Part shown: one piece after another, positions 59,402-64,000 of the stretch | How positions within the stretch are numbered: the stretch's first letter is position 1 | How the letters are laid out: every line of letters starts with the position of its first letter | Assembly: GCA_033439255.1 (NCBI GenBank) | Contig: CM065881.1 | Span: 1,860,001 to 1,924,000, forward strand | DNA: 64,000 bases | From: Hericium rajendrae | Lineage: Eukaryota > Basidiomycota > Agaricomycetes > Russulales > Hericiaceae | Direction of reading: 5' to 3' | Position numbers and translations under genes: made by a program | The notes under the pieces: generated by a model | Seen by the model: only the letters and a program-made list of their open reading frames with translations | What the model was told of the DNA's origin: nothing | The model's database searches: none

Positions 59402-62011
59402 TATGTCTGAATGCTTCTGAAACACAGTCTAAAATTTTACTGTGTCTGTTTTTCATCTGATATGTCTAATTTATCTGAATATTGTCTGAGAGCAACTTTC
59501 TTCAGACATGTAAAGATTTCAGACAAATCAGTCAAATTAGACAGCTTCAGACTAGTCAGAAATTTTGGGTTTTGCTGATGTGGCTGGACCAAGCACGACA
59601 TGACTGGTCCACGTGCAAAGCATGGATGCCTGCACACGAGGTGTGGATGCTGTGCTTGTGCGTGCCATGCTGTGTGTGTTAATGCAGGTCCACCTACGAG
59701 ACGGCGGGGTTGTGCAGGGAGTGGGATGAGCGTGGGGTGAAGGACACAGGAAAGGAGGGACGTGATGGGGCATGGGGCACGAAAGAGGTGGTGGTACGTG
59801 GGATGGCGCGCGGAGGGTGGTAAAGGTGAGCGGAGAGCCGCGGGGACTGATGATGGTGATGTGCGATAGATGGTGGGAGGCTTGAGGAGCCGTTGAAAGA
59901 ACGAGCGTTGCTCGAAAATGAGTGACTCTTGATTAGTACGAAAAAAGGTAAAGAAAATCATTCTTTACTCACCTACAGCCCTCTGCCTGCTGAAAACCCG
60001 CTCTGGCCGTGTTGATGCTCGATAGGGCACAAATGCGAGGGAGGGAGGGAGGAAACAGGGAGCCCACGCACCTGTACGGCCCAAAACGAAAACGTTTCTG
60101 ACCCCACACCTGCGCGGGCGCGTAGACTCGATAACCGAAGGTCCACGCACATGTAGGGCCCAAAACGCAAAGGTTTCGGACCCCACAGCCTGCGCGGGCA
60201 GGTAGAGACAAGACTCCAAGGCCCGTGCACCTGAGGGGCCCAAAATGCACATATTTCGGACCCAGCAGCCTGCACGGGCATGCAGACATGACAGCAGAAA
60301 GCCCGCGTGCCTGTAAGCCCGAAATGCATGCATTTTGGTCTCTACAGACTGCGCGGGCTGCAGGCGAATATAAAGGCTTAAGAAAGGAGCACTTACCGGG
60401 GATGTGGGGTGCAGGGTTGTGCAGGTCATGCGAGGTCGTGCGCGAGGAGACGGAGGCATGCGGGAATCGAGGCGGAGTCGGAGCACGTGCGGGAAATGGG
60501 ACACGAGAGAGGTGGTGTGCAGGGCACAGGACACGGGATAATCGGGGTGGGGCTGTGGGTCTTGAGGAAGAACAAATAACAGGGAGTACTGCTCGTTATC
60601 GAGCAGTACTCCCGGAGTTAGCACGAAAGACAGTAGAATAACAGATTTGATACTCACCTTAGAGCCCTCTGCCCTGCAGCAAGTCCGCCTGGCCTTCTAA
60701 CACGTCCATCCAGCCTTCAAAATTCGAATTAACGTTAGAGAACGTGAAAACGGGGAGTACTGCTCAAAAACGAGCAGCACTCCCCGAGTTAATACAATGA
60801 ACAATGCAAGAACAAGTTTTATGACTTACCTAGGACTCGAATAAGCCCCTCAAGCCTTCAGGGCATCAGAAACTGAAGGATGGAGGGGACGAAGACGAGA
60901 AACAGCAAGGGATAAATCGATAAGTACAACTTAGACATTTCAAACGCGAGTTGTGCTTCCGGCAAGCCACCGGTCCGGTCGGCAATCCCCGACCGGCAAT
61001 GCCCGGGAACGCGCGTCGACTTCGAAGTTCAACTTATCCTCATAATCCTGTCACTCCGACTCCACTCGTCCTCATTCCTCCTCTTTCCATTCTCTGTCTC
61101 GCTGTTCATCATCAAAACGAGCCCCGCATGGATCGCAGAGGGTTCCTGGGTATCAAAGGTCAGTAGTAGTTCTTCATTCTTGTTGTGAACCCGTACTAAT
61201 AATGAGAGTATCGCTCGTTTTCGAGCGATACTCTCTGTTGTCTTCGTTCTCTGACCCCCGCACATCCCTCGGCCCTCCTTGCTGCCGCGTCCATTCCGTA
61301 TCCTCGCCACTGCCGCCCTCGGTGCCTCTCCCGTGCCCCCATTTCTCACGCCCTTTGACCCTCAGCCCTTGCGCGCGGAGGGATGATGAAGGGTGAGGGG
61401 GAATTGCTAGACTCTGGAAGAGCAAAAGGTGAGCAAGGATTCTCGTCATTCCATTGTTTATGATGCTAACTAAGGAGTACTGCTCGATAATGAGCCGTAT
61501 TCCTTGTTCTCTCAACATTCTCCCTCGGCTCTCCTGCACCCCGCACCCTGCAGGCTATCTCTGCTGTGCCCTCGTCCACTGCACGTCCCACCTCCCCCAT
61601 GCCCTCTGCTCCTCCGCACACTGCCTTCATCTTGTGCAGGACTCCACACGGATGCTTGTGAGCCAGCACGGACCCACACGGCTCCCACATCTCCCGTATG
61701 GCCTGGTCACGTTGTGCTGTATGGTTCCCTCATCGCATGCGTGGCCTGCATGGCACTCTAAGCACCCATGTCTTGTGTGTGGCTGCTTGCTATGCACAGC
61801 CCGCGATATCTATCGTACATGGCATTCACGCTTCGCGCGTGGACCACTATGTCATAAATGGTTCGCCGTCGCAACGTGGCCCCGCGGTGTCGTGCATGAC
61901 CCCAAACAGATGTGTTCAAGCTTGCACGATCAGAACAGCCCTGCACCTACCTGAGACAGCCCCGGCGTGTCCTACAAAGGTATATATCCCAGTCACCTTT
62001 CCTTAATCATC

Positions 62012-62302
62012 CATCAGGAAAAGGGAAAATGTCTGACTGTCTGACTGTCTGACAGTTGTCTGAAATGTCTAAACTTCTGACCCACATATGGATGGAATTA
62101 CATATAGATTATTATTATATAGAGCTCAGATAGACTCAGACTTCAGTCTGACATCAGACAAAAATGTCTGAAAGGCACTTGACGATAGGGACCCGTCTAA
62201 TTGGTCTGATTGTCTGATCATCTGGACCAGACAGAACCAGACAGAATCAGATCAGATTAGACAAAGTCAGACACCATTCAGACAAATGCTGGTTTACTGA
62301 TG
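62012..62302. mobile_element. 291-bp CATCAG MITE in copy B
   Basis: CATCAGGAAAAGGG at the left and GGTTTACTGATG at the right with a TCTGA-rich interior. Copy A lacks it at the matching place (near 35915). Copy A reads AATCATCTTCAATT there, whereas copy B has TC before the element and AGTC after it, so the duplication is not clean. Confidence 0.82.
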
Positions 62303-62914
62303 AGTCTTCAATTATGTAGTTTGTTGCATACTCTGCCTGCCTACCTCATGGCCTCTGATACTTATGATGTAACATGCTGCTATTAATCTAGCTTTGGTTT
62401 TAATGTTTTGAATGGAATAATCTTGTCTGTTCTGAAATGGATAGTCTGGACCTTAATCTGAGGTTCATCTGATCTGACCTGATTGCAATCTGATCTGAAA
62501 TCATGTTCTGGTTTATATCTGACATCATGATATCTCTGACTATTAGATCAAACTCTGACTATTAGATCAAACTCTGACTATCAGATTAAACTCTGACTAT
62601 CAGATTAAACTCTGACTATCAGATTAAACTCTGACTTCAGACAGAATCTGAATTTCAGACACGATCTGACTTCAGATATAGATAAGTGAAATATCAGACA
62701 AGATCTGACTTCCAGATAGAATCTGACTCTCAGACACTTGTCTGACTTCCAGACAGCTATCTGACTCTTAGATGACTGTCTGAAATCAGACACTTTTGTC
62801 TGAAAGACACTGGACAATAGAGACCTACCTGACTGATCTGACTGTCTGATCATCTGAATCAGATCAAATCAGATACAATCAGAAACCAATCAGAAATTTC
62901 CAGGTTTACTGATG

Positions 62915-64000
62915 CATGAGGGCGGTGATTTTGAACCTTGGTGGCCTGGCAGGTAGCACAGCCATCAACATAATCACGAACGAAGACAGACATACCGGGC
63001 CACCAGTAGTTGCGACTGAGGAGCTCATAGGTCTTGTAGCGTCCTGGGTGACCAGCCATGGGGGTGTCATGATGCAGCTCGACGATGTCCCGACGAAGGT
63101 CCTTGTCAGCAGGGATGTAGACTTTGCCACGAAAGAGGATGAGGCCATCCTCGTAGTTCCATTCTTGGAGGTTCTTGACGAGGGAGCGAGGACCATTGTT
63201 CAGGATCACATCAAGGGCTTGAACAACCTCAATGTCCTTGGTCTTGGCATTGCGAATGCGTTGGCACATCAGAAAACTCCTCACTTTCCTGGCTTTACTG
63301 TTATAGGTCTGATGTCACTGTTTTGGGCCTGATATTACTGTTTTCAGACTGCTTTCAGACATCTGAATCTGATATGTGTCTGAAAACAGTAACATCAGGT
63401 CCAAAACAGTGACACCAGACCTACAACAGTAAAGCCAGGAAAGTGAGAAGTTTCCTGATGCGAAGGTCAGCATTGCCAATGGACTTGACAGCAGCTGGAC
63501 GTGTAGCACGGATCTGGAAGTACTTGGGGTCGAGGAGGACACGATCGGAGTTGTCGTCGTCCACCCCCTCTCTATAATCAGGTCGTCTCGACATGGCGTC
63601 GGGCTGGTGATGAATACCGGGTTTGTGGATCAGGGTGAAGTCGAAACGAGTGAGGAAGAGAGCCCAGCGAGCCTGACGATGACTCAGCTTTTGGGCAGAC
63701 TTGAAGTATTCCAGGTTCTTATGGTCGGTCCAGATCTCCACAGTATGGGGAGAACCTTCCAGGTAGTGGTGCCAGGCTTCGAGGGCACGGATGATGGCCA
63801 GGAGTTCCTTGTCATAGATGTCGTAGTTGCATTCGGGGGCGGTGAAGGCCTTGGAGATGTAAGCAACAGGGTGCCATTGCTCGTCCTCCCCGCGCTGGGA
63901 TAGGATACCTCCTGTGGCATAGTCTGAGGCATCGACCTCAATCAGGTAGGGTTTGGACGGGTCAGGCATGATAAGGACTGGGGACGAGGTGAACGCAGCT
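62915..64000 (-). pseudogene. Gypsy-2 RNase H and integrase zinc domain (5' half, partial)
   Basis: Enters from beyond the window on the minus strand. RNase H: VDASDYATGGILSQ (first Asp), YDKELLAIIRALE (Glu), WTDHKNLEYF (Asp). Then HKPGIHHQPDAMSRRPDY. After a MITE (63267-63460) comes the integrase HHCC domain with LHHDTPMAGHPG and DGCATCQATKV. It ends at CGCCCTCATG where copy B begins, and continues in phase at 39990. Apart from the two insertions I see no stop codons. Confidence 0.93.
63267..63460. mobile_element. 194-bp foldback CATCAG MITE in gypsy-2
   Basis: Arms of about 85 bp with few mismatches, starting CATCAGAAAACTCC and CATCAGGAAACTTC. Minus-strand flanks are CG and TG, consistent with a CG duplication with one transition. 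Excision gives DLRQRIRNA in frame. Confidence 0.9.

Larger units (their letters stand above)
48647..59580. mobile_element. 10.9-kb Plavaka DNA transposon, TSD TG
   Basis: Ends CATCAGCAAAATGTAAAA and, as reverse complement, CATCAGCAAAACCCAAAA, both followed by TTTCTGA. This is a ~24-bp inverted repeat with three differences. Flanked by TG on both sides (48645-48646, 59581-59582). Copy A carries the unoccupied target (GCATACAATGGCTGGAC on its minus strand, around 38331). It contains a transposase gene (plus strand), a divergent DUF6532-like gene (minus strand), TCTGA-rich subtermini (48660-49520, 57750-58480, 58910-59580), and two nested 401-403 bp MITEs. It is the only candidate autonomous element of the CATCAG group here. 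Confidence 0.95.
47113..62914 (-). mobile_element. Copy B: inverted CATCAG 4.7-kb element split by Plavaka element
   Basis: 47113-48646 and 59581-62914 together form an inverted near-identical copy of 35297-39988, with one 121-bp unit fewer, an extra 291-bp MITE and the 10.9-kb Plavaka insertion. Flanks on the minus strand are TG before CATCAGTAAACC (62915-62916) and AC after CTGATG (47111-47112), the reverse of copy A. Hairpins recur at 59902-59930, 60582-60613, 60752-60785, 61204-61235 and 61473-61503. Confidence 0.9.

Noticed and set aside
48647-59580. Interpretation as a Helitron
   Set aside because: The ends are inverted repeats with a 2-bp duplication, and no Rep/helicase gene is present; the transposase is of Plavaka type.

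Overview
This window looks like a transposon-filled interval of a filamentous basidiomycete (Agaricomycete-type) nuclear genome. The evidence is short GT-AG introns of about 50-95 nt, Ty3/gypsy chromodomain retroelements, a Ty1/copia remnant, a Plavaka-type DNA transposase gene and a DUF6532-like gene of the kind common in mushroom-forming fungi. No ordinary host gene is convincingly intact. Nearly everything is mobile DNA inserted into mobile DNA, and several insertions can be dated against each other because the window holds both filled and empty versions of the same site.

Layout. 1-1859: broken copia pol with a TA-flanked MITE (247-635). 1860-4748: a 2.9-kb non-coding element with CATCTG...CAGATG ends and a 2-bp target duplication. 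4749-9670: AT-rich sequence, a 1.22-kb tandem duplication (6065-8510) and a low-complexity stretch. 9671-21377: a complete but degenerate gypsy element (gypsy-1, TSD CTTAG) holding three small CATCAG MITEs and a 3.5-kb element (15114-18660). 21378-32685: tRNA-like SINE heads, strong palindromes, tandem arrays of ~158-bp units, a long inverted repeat (24316-25690 / 28735-30790) and more MITEs. 32686-35296 and 47018-47112: the two halves of a second CATCTG element. 35297-39988: a 4.7-kb non-coding CATCAG element (copy A). 39989-44590: the 3' half of a second chromodomain gypsy element (gypsy-2), whose 3' LTR holds a third CATCTG element. 47113-62914: an inverted copy of A (copy B) split by a 10.9-kb Plavaka transposon (48647-59580). 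62915-64000: the 5' half of gypsy-2, running off the window.

The central result is the CATCAG system. The 10.9-kb element carries a two-exon Plavaka transposase (54568-57521) and a divergent nine-exon DUF6532-like gene (49760-53489). It has ~24-bp inverted ends starting CATCAGCAAAA and a 2-bp TSD (TG), and its exact empty site is present in copy A. A dozen short elements (about 190-580 bp), the 4.7-kb copies A and B and a further fragment share the same CATCAG/CTGATG ends, TCTGA-rich interiors and, where readable, 2-bp TSDs. They look like non-autonomous partners of this transposase. In gypsy-1, gypsy-2 and the DUF6532-like gene, removing the small element plus one TSD copy restores the reading frame.

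Copies A and B have swapped target duplications (AC/TG and TG/AC). Gypsy-2 and the second CATCTG element are each cut into two pieces lying on opposite sides. This is the signature of an inversion by recombination between A and B. Separately, the non-coding elements carry modules made of a ~46-nt intron-like segment followed by a covarying GCTCG/CGAGC hairpin, and the 158-bp arrays keep donor, branch-point and acceptor signals in every clear unit. Both suggest spliced or structured RNA from these elements, which remains inference.
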